Positions 17,468 to 24,981 of a stretch of 64,000 nucleotides of DNA are shown in pieces. A program made the translations under genes and the position numbers. The DNA is taken from the NCBI RefSeq assembly GCF_000720175.1, contig NZ_JOIX01000015.1:1-64000 (forward strand). The letters run 5' to 3'. The notes beneath the pieces were generated by a model. That model worked only from the letters and a program-made list of their open reading frames with translations. It was not told where the DNA came from and made no database searches. The DNA is from Streptomyces sp. NRRL S-337 (GTDB lineage: Bacteria > Actinomycetota > Actinomycetes > Streptomycetales > Streptomycetaceae). Every line of letters begins with the position of its first letter. The stretch's first letter is position 1.

Positions 17468-17523
17468 GAAGGTGCCGGACCGTGACCGTGGTGCCGAAGG
17501 TGCCGGACCGTGACCGTGGTGCC
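17468..17523. repeat. 28-bp perfect tandem duplication
   Basis: Positions 17468-17495 and 17496-17523 are identical (begin GAAGGTGCCGGACCGTGACC). It lies at the 3' side of the decayed LAXTG gene. Confidence 0.9.
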
Positions 17524-17935
17524 GCTTCCAGGTCCGGCGTCAGGCCGGCGCTCCGGCGTTGCCTTCCGGATGCGCATCCACCACATCAGCCTGCCACCGG
17601 CAGCGACCAGGGCCGCGGCCATACCGGCGTAAGGCCGACGGGGACACCGGAGCCGGTGTGAGCTAGATCACCCCCCGGGTCGTCCCCCGGAGGCCGGCTT
17701 GACCCGCCGTCACCAGCGGGCGGGGTGCTCCTGCCCGGGGTCCGTGTGGGATGTATGACGGTTGGGCCGCTTGACCGTGATCTGATCCCGGCCGCAGAGC
17801 GGCTCACCGGGCCCTGGGTGACGGGATTCCGCGCGGCGGACTTCAGGCCGAGCGGTGCGTCCAGAACGTAGATGCCGCCGTCCTGCTCGCGGACCTTGGC
17901 GGGCCTGACCTCGCCATCAATTCGTCTGCCTCGTA
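17500..17935 (-). pseudogene. Remnant of a LAXTG (sortase-anchored) surface protein
   Basis: On the minus strand from about 17935 one frame reads IDGEVRPAKVREQDGGIYVL, then APLGLKSAARNPVTQG, a Pro/Gly/Ser-rich wall spacer, and LAHTG at 17652-17666, the sortase-E-type LAXTG motif. The hydrophobic segment that should follow is in another frame (AGMAAALVAAGG, then WWMRIRK), so a frameshift near 17620-17640 separates the motif from its membrane anchor. There is no start codon, no signal peptide and no N-terminal domain. Boundaries are approximate. I infer a once cell-wall-anchored protein that has lost its front half and its frame; an assembly error could mimic the frameshift. Confidence 0.5.
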
Positions 17936-18006
17936 AGGAAACACAGCGCCCCTCGTGAATCCGCCACCCTGGCCCAGGTGTCAGTGGTGGCGCCTACGGT
18001 GGCGTG

Positions 18007-18441
18007 ATGAGTGACCCCGATTTCTGGAGCTGCCCGCTCGACTCCAGGGTCTGGGGGGGTCGGGGACTGTGCCCTCACCTTCGTCCTGCCCCCCTTCCCT
18101 GACCCCGCAGCGGAATTCGCCGCTCATGGTCCGTCGAGGGTACGGGAGTTCGCGAAAGCTTCCGGAACAGTCGATGAGGTCCTCGATGAGGTGCGGTCGG
18201 CATCGGCATCGGCTGCGGAACCGATGGCTCTGGCGACACGGAAGGATCGTCGGGTCGGCACATGTCGACTGCGGGGAGACCCACGCCGAGGACGCTACAG
18301 CGACCGGAAGCGCTGGGACGCCTTGCGTTGGGCCCGTACAACCCGTGGGACCGCGCCGACCTTCATACGTCGGTGTTCCGCGTCCGGCACACCGAGTCCG
18401 CCACGGCCCTGAGGGAAGAGACCTGGCTCCCTGATACGTAA
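18007..18441 (+). pseudogene. Frameshifted gene remnant, function unknown
   Basis: An ATG at 18007 opens MSDPDFWSCPLDSRVW. After a run of seven G (around 18053) the coherent reading continues in another frame (ALTFVLPPFPDPAAEFAAHG, then REFAKASGTVDEVLDEV). Near the end a third frame reads LALGPYNPWDRADLHTSVFR, then TALREETWLPDT, and stops at 18439-18441; that third piece could also be read as a 59-residue frame from 18262. I do not recognise the family. At least two frameshifts would be needed to restore it. Confidence 0.4.
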
Positions 18442-18705
18442 AAGGGGCCGCAGTCACAGCTGCAGCTCACAAGGGCCCGCCCTACGGGCCCCCATGGCGT
18501 CCACTCCACCCACTCCGCCGTTCGTCACCTTCGTGGCAGAGAAGATCCTCGGCAGTCCTCAGAGGTGAATTGGGAGCCGGATGCGCGAACACGCAACCAC
18601 GGACCGCCGCGTGAGACGCTCGCCACACCTTGCCGGCGACCGCGTGCTGGGCCACCCACACGAAGATCTTCTCCGGCATGTCTCCCGGGCGATCCCAGAA
18701 ACGGA

Positions 18706-18742
18706 TCAGGGGCCTGATCCGCGATGCGAATCAGGCCCCTGA
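18706..18742 (-). terminator. tRNA terminator hairpin
   Basis: TCAGGGGCCTGAT (18706-18718) and its exact complement ATCAGGCCCCTGA (18730-18742) form a 13-bp stem with an 11-base loop, 16 bp after the tRNA 3' end. Confidence 0.85.
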
Positions 18743-18758
18743 CCTGGTGTTCCTTCAG

Positions 18759-18832
18759 TCGGGGTGGCGGGATTTGAACCCACGACCTCTTCGTCCCGAA
18801 CGAAGCGCGCTGCCAAGCTGCGCTACACCCCG
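18759..18832 (-). tRNA. tRNA-Pro (anticodon CGG)
   Basis: On the minus strand the 7-bp acceptor stem CGGGGTG/CACCCCG closes with discriminator A. The anticodon arm CTTCG-TTCGGGA-CGAAG gives anticodon CGG, reading CCG, and the T arm contains GGTTCAAATCC. CCA is not encoded. The downstream (left) side is a gene-poor region with decayed genes, which fits an old integration site, although I see no duplicated 3' end. Confidence 0.95.
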
Positions 18833-18844
18833 AAGCAACGAGCT

Positions 18845-19582
18845 CTACTTTAGCGGACCGATCCCCGTAGGCGAAATCCGGTTCCGGGAGAGACGTGGGG
18901 AGGGCCTGACCTGGTCGATCGCGATGGTGATCACGGGGAGGAGGCAGCTCGCCAGGGCGGTGGTGAAGGTGGTGGTGAGACTGCCGGGGCGGGTGCCTGT
19001 GGTGGCGGGGAGGGCGAGGGTGGCGGCGAGGTAGAGGAAGGGGTACACCGGCCACTGCCAGGCGTGGCGGGGGCGGAAGCCGCGGGGTGTGGTGAGCAGA
19101 AGCCAGTCGGCGAGGGCGGCGAGCGGGGTGAGCGTGGTGAGGAGGAGGGAGGAGAGGGAGGAGAGGGAATGGACGGGCGTGCCGGGGGTGGGGCTCGGGA
19201 GGGCGAAGGCGGTGGTGGAGATGGCGGGGAGGGCGTGGTGGAGGACGGCGGTGAGGGTGAGGAAGGAGAGCGCGGCGCCGGTGAGACCGGGGCTCAGGGG
19301 GCGGCGGCCGGTCCAGGCGCGGTGGGCCGAGGCGGCGGAGACCAGGGCGGCGGCGAGGCCGGCCTGCGCGGTGAAGGAGGCGAGCAGGCGGGCGGGGCCG
19401 GGGATGGCGACGGCCCCCAGGACCAGGCCGGTCAGGGCGGTCGCGGTGATCAGGAGGCGGTAGACGGCGGCCAGGCGATGGCGGGTCGCGGGGGCGACGG
19501 CCGCGGCGGGAGTCCGGGCGGCGGCGCCGGCCGGACCGGTGGCGTGGCGCGTGGACTGCGAGGTCCGGTTGGGGTCGGACAT
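18845..19582 (-). CDS. Pr6Pr-type integral membrane protein
   Basis: A 245-aa protein with a Thr/Ala-rich cytoplasmic head (about 35 residues) and about six hydrophobic segments, starting with LLITATALTGLVLGAVAIPG. Conserved-looking features are AVLHHALPA in the third loop and the WQWPVYPFLYL segment. I match it from memory to the Pr6Pr family (six transmembrane helices with conserved prolines); its function is unknown. The ATG at 19580-19582 has GGAGGA directly before it, closer than normal. Confidence 0.75.
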   Translation of the reverse strand: MSDPNRTSQSTRHATGPAGAAARTPAAAVAPATRHRLAAVYRLLITATALTGLVLGAVAIPGPARLLASFTAQAGLAAALVSAASAHRAWTGRRPLSPGLTGAALSFLTLTAVLHHALPAISTTAFALPSPTPGTPVHSLSSLSSLLLTTLTPLAALADWLLLTTPRGFRPRHAWQWPVYPFLYLAATLALPATTGTRPGSLTTTFTTALASCLLPVITIAIDQVRPSPRLSRNRISPTGIGPLK

Positions 19583-19624
19583 TCCTCCACGTTAGGGGGA
19601 GGGGCCGCAGGGAGGGGAGAGGCC

Positions 19625-19730
19625 CCCTCCGGGCGGTTCGCCCCACCAGGAGGAAGGCTTCCGGGATGGCCCTTCGGGCGGTTCGCCCACCAGGAGGGAA
19701 GTCCCTTTGGGCGGTTCGGACGCCCGGAAT
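19625..19730. repeat. Three imperfect ~35-bp repeats
   Basis: Units around GGGCGGTTCGCCCACCAGGA recur at about 19630, 19674 and 19708, decaying to the right. They lie between the end of the phosphoesterase gene and the membrane-protein gene. Confidence 0.6.
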
Positions 19731-19755
19731 GGCCGCCCCGGATCAGGCGTGCGTG

Positions 19756-20682
19756 TCAGTCGCGGGCGGTGAGGGTGAGGAGGGTCGCTTCCGGGGGGCA
19801 GGCGAAGCGGACCGGGGTGTAGCGGTTGGTGCCGCAGCCGGCGGAGACGTGGAGGTAGGAGGTGCGGCCGGCGGCGGTGTGGGTGGACAGGCCCTTGACC
19901 CGGTCGGTGTCGATGTCACAGTTGGTGACGAGCGCCCCGTAGAAGGGGATGCAGAGCTGGCCGCCGTGGGTGTGGCCGGCCAGGATCAGCGGGTAGCCGT
20001 CGGCGGCGAAGGCGTCCAGGGAGCGCAGGTACGGGGCGTGGACGACGGCGAGGGACAGATCGGCGCCGGCTTCGGGGCCGCCGGCCACCTCGGCGTACCG
20101 GTCGCGCTTGATGTGCGGGTCGTCCAGTCCGGTGAGGGCGATCTCGACGCCCTCCAGCTTGAGGCGGCCGCGGGTGTTGGACAGGCCCACCCAGCCGGCC
20201 GCGTCGAAGGCGTCGCGCAGTTCTTCCCACGGGTTGTGGACGGCGCCCACCACGGGAGCGTTGCCGTTGAGGCCGTGGCGGCCCTGGACCCGCTCGATCA
20301 GGTAGCGGGCCGGGTTGCGGAGCTTGGGGCCGTAGTAGTCGTTCGAGCCGAAGACGTAGGCACCGGGGAACTCCATCAGCGGGCCGAGCGCGTCCAGGGT
20401 CTCCGGGACGCCCTCGGGGTCGGAGAGGTTGTCACCCGTGTTGATGACGAAGTCGGGGCGCAGCCCGGCCAGCGACTGCAGCCAGCGCTGCTTCTTGCGC
20501 TGGCCGCTGACCATGTGGATGTCCGACACCTGCAGGACGCGCAACGGGCGCATACCGCGCGGCAGTACGGGAACCGTGACCCGCCTCAGGCGGAAGGAGC
20601 GGACTTCGTAGCCGGCGGCGTAGGCGAGGCCGGCCGCGCCGACTGCGGTCAGGGTCAGGGGTACTCCGTATCGCGCGCGCAT
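19756..20682 (-). CDS. Calcineurin-like metallophosphoesterase
   Basis: A 308-aa membrane-associated phosphoesterase. An N-terminal hydrophobic segment (LTLTAVGAAGLAYAAGYEV) is followed by the five metal motifs: VSDIHMV, NTGDN, GSNDYY, VVHAPY and LAGHTHGGQ. This arrangement is that of the YkuE/YaeI-like phosphodiesterases anchored at the membrane. ATG at 20680-20682 (MRARYG) is chosen over the one three codons upstream. The substrate is unknown. Confidence 0.9.
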   Translation of the reverse strand: MRARYGVPLTLTAVGAAGLAYAAGYEVRSFRLRRVTVPVLPRGMRPLRVLQVSDIHMVSGQRKKQRWLQSLAGLRPDFVINTGDNLSDPEGVPETLDALGPLMEFPGAYVFGSNDYYGPKLRNPARYLIERVQGRHGLNGNAPVVGAVHNPWEELRDAFDAAGWVGLSNTRGRLKLEGVEIALTGLDDPHIKRDRYAEVAGGPEAGADLSLAVVHAPYLRSLDAFAADGYPLILAGHTHGGQLCIPFYGALVTNCDIDTDRVKGLSTHTAAGRTSYLHVSAGCGTNRYTPVRFACPPEATLLTLTARD

Positions 20683-20846
20683 GGGTCCCATCGTTGCAGA
20701 GTGGCGAGGGGTCGGTACACCGGGAGGGGCGGGCCGGGCGCGTACAGGTGCCGTCGTGGACAGGGCGCCGGCGCGTGCAGGGGGGCCGGTGCGTACGGGT
20801 GAGGGCGCGCGTACGCGTACGGGTGGAGGCGTGTACGGGTGGGGGT

Positions 20847-20864
20847 GGGCCCGGAGGCTTGGTG
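20847..20864 (+). promoter_or_regulatory. Possible G-quadruplex sequence upstream of the yqeY-type gene
   Basis: The run GGGTGGGGGTGGGCCCGG lies about 80 bp before the start at 20946, inside a 100-bp GCGTACGGG-repeat stretch. The last tract is only GG, so stability is doubtful. Confidence 0.3.
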
Positions 20865-20945
20865 GGGCCCGGGGGGCCGTGGGCTCGCGGCGGGGGCGGG
20901 GAAAAGGCGCGGCGGTTGTCGGTGGGTGGGGGCATACTCGACGGC

Positions 20946-21410
20946 ATGACCACGCTCAAGTCCAAGCTGCAGCACGACCTCACCGAAGCGATCAAGACGC
21001 GCGATGAGCTGCGTTCCTCCACCCTCCGTCTCACGCTGACCGCGATCCAGAAGGAGGAGGTCGCGGGCACGGAGGCGCGCGAGCTGTCCGACGGCGAGGT
21101 CGAGAAGATCATCGCTCGGGAGGCGAAGAAGCGCCGGGAGGCCGCGGAGGCGTTCGAGCAGGGCGGCCGGAGCGAGTCGGCCGCGCGGGAGCGCGCCGAG
21201 GGCGAGCTGCTCGCCGACTACCTCCCCAAGCAGCTGACCGACGAGGAGCTGGAGTCGCTGGTCGCGGCGGCGGTGGCGGAGGCCAAGGGCAGCGGCGCCG
21301 AGGGACCGAAGGCGATGGGCGCGGTCATGAAGATCGTCAACCCGAAGGTGGCCGGGCGCGCCGAAGGCGGCCGGGTGGCCGGAATGGTGAAGAAGCTGCT
21401 GGCCGGCTGA
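20946..21410 (+). CDS. GatB/YqeY domain-containing protein
   Basis: A 154-aa soluble protein matching the YqeY family, which corresponds to the C-terminal tRNA-binding part of GatB. Two helical halves are visible: KSKLQHDLTEAIKTRDEL...LRLTLTAIQKEEV, and the C-terminal three-helix part LPKQLTDEELESLV...MGAVMKIVNPKVAGRAEGG with the usual GR.DG-like end. The start ATG at 20946 begins MTTLKSKLQ. Its cellular role remains unclear in the family. It converges on the penicillin-binding protein gene. Confidence 0.9.
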   Translation: MTTLKSKLQHDLTEAIKTRDELRSSTLRLTLTAIQKEEVAGTEARELSDGEVEKIIAREAKKRREAAEAFEQGGRSESAARERAEGELLADYLPKQLTDEELESLVAAAVAEAKGSGAEGPKAMGAVMKIVNPKVAGRAEGGRVAGMVKKLLAG

Positions 21411-21545
21411 GCGGTCCGGATGCAGGCCCTCGCCCGCAGGCGTTACGGACGGAGGCGCTCACCCGCGGCGTGCGGACCGAGCCCCTCACCCGAGGGGTAC
21501 GGACGAAAGTCCTGGCCGCTCGCCGGGTGAAGACGAGGTGACGGA

Positions 21546-21583
21546 CGAGGGGCCGCCCCAGCACCGGCTGGGGCGGCCCCTCG
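21546..21583. terminator. Strong bidirectional terminator
   Basis: CGAGGGGCCGCCCCAGC (21546-21562) and its exact complement (21567-21583) form a 17-bp stem with loop ACCG, between convergent genes. Upstream, 21425-21530 holds three imperfect CTCACCCG...TACGGACG repeats. Confidence 0.9.
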
Positions 21584-21623
21584 CTTGTCTCTCGGTCCCA
21601 GGAGGCGGGCGCCAACCGGGCCG

Positions 21624-23822
21624 CTACCACCCGCCGTTGCCGCCACCCAGGATGTCGGGCCAGCCGGGGAGGTGCCAGCCGCCGCCGGGCTTGTTGTCGC
21701 CGCCGTGGCCGCGGCCGGGCTTGTGCTTGCCGTTGCCCTTGTCGTCGCCCGAGGCCTTGTCCTTGTCGGGGTCGTCGATCGGGACGGTGGGCAGGACGGG
21801 CGCGGGCCGGCCGGCCAGGGCGCCGGTCATCGCGTCGCGCCAGATGGGGCCGGGGGTGTCGGCGCCGTAGACCTTGTCGTGGGGTACGCCGCCGATGGTG
21901 ATGTTGTACATCTTGCGCTGGTGCTGGGGGTCGCCCACCCAGACGGCGCCGGCCGCGTTCGGGGTGTAGCCGACGAACCAGGCGGCGTAGCGGCTGTCCG
22001 TGGTGCCGGTCTTGCCCGCGCTGTCGCGGCCCTTGAGGCCGGCCTCCTTGCCGGTGCCGTCCTCGACGACGCCCTTGAGGAGGGTGTTGATCGTGTCCGC
22101 GGTCTTCTTCGACATCGCCGTACGGCAACTGGTCCGCGGGACCTTCAGGGCGCGGCCGCGGGCGTCGGTGATCGACTCGATGGCGACCGGCGAGCAGTAC
22201 TCGCCGCCGTTGGCGAAGGCGGCGTAACCGGCTGCCATGGTCAGCGGAGACATCTCCTGCACCCCGAGCGTCATCGACGGAACTTGCTGCAAGGGCTTGC
22301 CGTCGGCCCGCTCGATGCCCATCTTCTGCGCCATCTTGACCGCGGGGCAGATGCCCATGTCGCTGATCAGCTGCACGAAGTAGGTGTTGACCGACTTCGC
22401 GGTCGCCTCCTTCATGGCGTACGGGCCGACCTCTTTACGGTTCTCGTTCTGCGTCACGTCGGCGGAGGAGCCGTGCCACTCGCCGTCACAGGTCTGCACC
22501 GGGCTCGGGTACGGCATCCGGTACGGCGAGGGGTACTCCTGCTCGGGGCTGGTGCCCTGCTCCAGGGCGGCCGCCGCGATCACCGGCTTGAAGGTCGATC
22601 CGGGCTGGTAGCCGGCGCCGCCGCCCATGTCGTGGTCGACCGAGAGGTTGAGCATGGTCTGGTTCCCGCGGAAGCCGTACGGCCGCGACTGGCCCATGCC
22701 GAGGATCTTGCCGGTGCCGGGCTCCACGATGGTCGCGGCGGTGGCGACCGGGTCGTCCTCGTAGACGTGCTTGCCGATGGAGGCCTGGATCGACTTCTGG
22801 GTCTGCCGGTCGAGGGTGGTGCGGATGGTCAGGCCGCCCTGGTCCCAGCGCTTCAGGCGGGACTTGCGGCTCTTGCCGAAAGTCCTGTCGCTGAGAAAGA
22901 CCTTGCGAATGTAGTCGCAAAAGAAGCCGGCGCCGTCGGTGGCGGTGATGCAGCCGTTCTTGGGCCGGCTGATCGCCAGCTTGATCGGCTTCTTGGCGGC
23001 CGCGTCGGCCTGCTCCTGGGTGATGTTCTTCAGGTCGGCCATCCGCTGCAGCACGGTGTTGCGCCGCCGGGTGGCCTCCTGCAGGTCGTTGACCGGGTCG
23101 TAGCGGCTCGGCGACTGGACGATGCCGGCCAGCAGCGCCGACTCCTCCAGGTTCAGGTCCTTCGCGTGCTTGCTGAAGTACCGCTGGGCGGCCGCCTCGA
23201 CGCCGTACGCCTGCTCGCCGAAGAAGGTGATGTTGAGGTAGTTCTGCAGGATCTTGCGCTTGCCGAGCTCCTTCTCGATCTGGATCGCGTACTTGAGCTC
23301 CTTGACCTTGCGGCCGATCGTCTGCTGGGTGGCCTGCGCGACCTTGTCCGGGTCGTCGCCGGCCTCCTCGACGAAGACGTTCTTCACGTACTGCTGGGTC
23401 AGCGTCGACGCGCCCTGGGAGACGCCGCCGGACTGGGCGTTCTTGTTGAGCGCCCGCAGGATGCCCTTCACGTCGATGGCACCGTGCTGGTAGAACCGCG
23501 CGTCCTCGATGGCGACGATCGCCTGCTGGATGTACGGCGACATGTTCTTGAGGCTCACGACCGTGCGGTCACGGGAGTAGACCTTGGCGATCTCGTTGCC
23601 GTCCGCGTCCTGGATGGTGGTCCGCTGGCTGAGCGGTGGCGTCTTGAGGTTCGCCGGGATCTCGTCGAAGCCTTCGACCGAACCCTTGGCGGCGAGGCCC
23701 AGCGCCCCGGCCGCCGGCAGCGCGATACCGGCGAGCACCGCTCCGGCCAGGACGCTGACACCGAGGAACCTGGCGGTCCGCTGCGTCGTGGACAGACCCC
23801 CGCCATCGCGCTTCTTAGCCAT
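21624..23822 (-). CDS. Class A penicillin-binding protein (transglycosylase/transpeptidase)
   Basis: A 732-aa bifunctional peptidoglycan synthase. After a short cytoplasmic head and one membrane anchor (about residues 19-45) comes the GT51 domain, with the catalytic Glu in AIEDARFYQHG (E106) and GASTLTQQYVKN. The transpeptidase has STFK (active Ser409), SVN (477-479) and KTGTT (604-608). The C-terminal 60 residues are a Pro/Asp/Lys/Gly tail. It acts at the outer face of the membrane in wall synthesis. The gene is divergent from wblA with 629 bp between, a pairing I remember as conserved in Streptomyces. Confidence 0.95.
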   Translation of the reverse strand: MAKKRDGGGLSTTQRTARFLGVSVLAGAVLAGIALPAAGALGLAAKGSVEGFDEIPANLKTPPLSQRTTIQDADGNEIAKVYSRDRTVVSLKNMSPYIQQAIVAIEDARFYQHGAIDVKGILRALNKNAQSGGVSQGASTLTQQYVKNVFVEEAGDDPDKVAQATQQTIGRKVKELKYAIQIEKELGKRKILQNYLNITFFGEQAYGVEAAAQRYFSKHAKDLNLEESALLAGIVQSPSRYDPVNDLQEATRRRNTVLQRMADLKNITQEQADAAAKKPIKLAISRPKNGCITATDGAGFFCDYIRKVFLSDRTFGKSRKSRLKRWDQGGLTIRTTLDRQTQKSIQASIGKHVYEDDPVATAATIVEPGTGKILGMGQSRPYGFRGNQTMLNLSVDHDMGGGAGYQPGSTFKPVIAAAALEQGTSPEQEYPSPYRMPYPSPVQTCDGEWHGSSADVTQNENRKEVGPYAMKEATAKSVNTYFVQLISDMGICPAVKMAQKMGIERADGKPLQQVPSMTLGVQEMSPLTMAAGYAAFANGGEYCSPVAIESITDARGRALKVPRTSCRTAMSKKTADTINTLLKGVVEDGTGKEAGLKGRDSAGKTGTTDSRYAAWFVGYTPNAAGAVWVGDPQHQRKMYNITIGGVPHDKVYGADTPGPIWRDAMTGALAGRPAPVLPTVPIDDPDKDKASGDDKGNGKHKPGRGHGGDNKPGGGWHLPGWPDILGGGNGGW

Positions 23823-24451
23823 GGGGGCAGCCTAATCCGTTGCCACATACGTGCGGACGGAGCGGGGGGTGCGGGGCCGCTCGCGCACCGGATGGTGACT
23901 TCGCAGCGGTGCGGTCGTGACCTCGGCGGCGAGCCGCACGTGTTCTCCGTCCCCGGCCGGGCCGACCTCCGGGCCAGTCGCGAGGCGATCTTCGTATCCG
24001 GCCGGAACTGATCTCCGTGCTCGGCCGGATGTGATCCGTCGAGAGCCGTACGGGCCGGTCGCGGCGCACGTGAGGGGCCGAGGTTCCCATTCGCCGGACA
24101 GGGGTGCACCTGTTCGCTTAGCCTGTACTCAGTTGCCACAGCCGAATGGTTACGCCTCAGTTCGTCAACCCCCACCTCTCGCGGACCGAGCCCCCACGTG
24201 TCCGCGTGTGCCGAAAGAAACCCCGTGTCAGGGCGGCGAACTGCCCCGCCTTGTACGCAATGTGACGTATGCCGCACGGTCACTCCGTTGGGTGATCTGC
24301 CGCGTACGCATAGTCCGTTCGGGCCATTCAAGATTGGGCCCGAAGGGGGTGTTGCGCCCTGTCCGCCTTCCGTAACGTCCTCAACTGGCAACGGTGAATA
24401 TGCCGTTTGCCGCCGTGGGGGAGCCTCGATTCGGGAGAGGACGGCGCCAGC
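23823..24451. other. 629-bp divergent regulatory region, PBP / wblA
   Basis: No gene found. A span this long between divergent genes probably holds two promoters and a long wblA leader. Visible candidates are a palindrome GGTGCACC at 24103-24110 and a TTGCGC...TAACGT pair around 24353-24380, neither convincing alone. Confidence 0.5.
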
Positions 24452-24793
24452 ATGAGCTGGGTAACCGACTGGAATGCACAGGCAGCCTGCCGCACTACCG
24501 ATCCGGACGAACTGTTCGTTCAGGGTGCGGCGCAGAATCGCGCCAAGGCGGTGTGCACCGGATGTCCGGTGCGTACGGAATGCCTGGCCGACGCCCTGGA
24601 CAATCGGGTGGAATTCGGCGTGTGGGGCGGAATGACCGAGCGGGAGCGGAGGGCGCTGCTGCGTCGCCGCCCGACCGTGACGTCATGGCGTCGCCTCTTG
24701 GAGACGGCGCGCACGGAATACGAGCGCAGCACCGGCATTCTGCCGATGGACTGTGAGGACGAGACCTTCGACGAGTACGCCGCGGTCGGATAG
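24452..24793 (+). CDS. wblA: WhiB-like [4Fe-4S] transcription factor WblA
   Basis: A 113-aa Wbl protein. Four cysteines bind the cluster: one in QAACRTTDPDELF and three in CTGCPVRTEC. The G(V/I)WGG turn (EFGVWGGMTERERR) and a basic tail (RRALLRRRPTVTSWRRL) follow, the latter for DNA or sigma-factor-linked binding. The sequence matches my memory of WblA, the Streptomyces Wbl protein needed for sporulation and repressing antibiotic production. The setting (class A PBP divergent, ArsA-like ATPases convergent) is also that of wblA. Start ATG 24452; GGGAGAGG lies about 11 bp upstream. Confidence 0.9.
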   Translation: MSWVTDWNAQAACRTTDPDELFVQGAAQNRAKAVCTGCPVRTECLADALDNRVEFGVWGGMTERERRALLRRRPTVTSWRRLLETARTEYERSTGILPMDCEDETFDEYAAVG

Positions 24794-24817
24794 CCGGACG
24801 GCCGGGACGCACCGGCC

Positions 24818-24853
24818 GGCGGAACAGGACCGGCGGGCGGAACAGGACCGGCG
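24818..24853. repeat. 18-bp tandem duplication after wblA
   Basis: Two perfect copies of GGCGGAACAGGACCGGCG. A second, imperfect pair around GGTGGTTCGGCGTCCGGTTC occupies 24914-24960. Both lie between convergent genes. Confidence 0.85.
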
Positions 24854-24981
24854 GAGTGCGGTGCCGGGTGTGCCCGGTGTGCCTGTCGACGGTGGTGCAG
24901 GCGACAGTTCGGGCGGTGGTTCGGCGTCCGGTTCGGTCGGTGGTTCAGCGTCCGGTTCGGGTGGCGGTGTGAGTCGTCGGT

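Noticed and set aside
18482..18679. 65-residue minus-strand frame (MPEKIFVWVAQ...)
   Set aside because: A GGGAGA site precedes the ATG, but the frame drifts into low-quality sequence and overlaps a decayed region; no family recognised.
18525..19646. 373-residue minus-strand frame across the tRNA gene
   Set aside because: It reads through the tRNA-Pro and its terminator; His/Pro/Arg-rich translation marks it as a shadow of the membrane-protein gene.
24101..24116. Palindrome around GGTGCACC as an operator of wblA
   Set aside because: Symmetry is perfect for only 8 bp and breaks outside, which is expected by chance in this composition.
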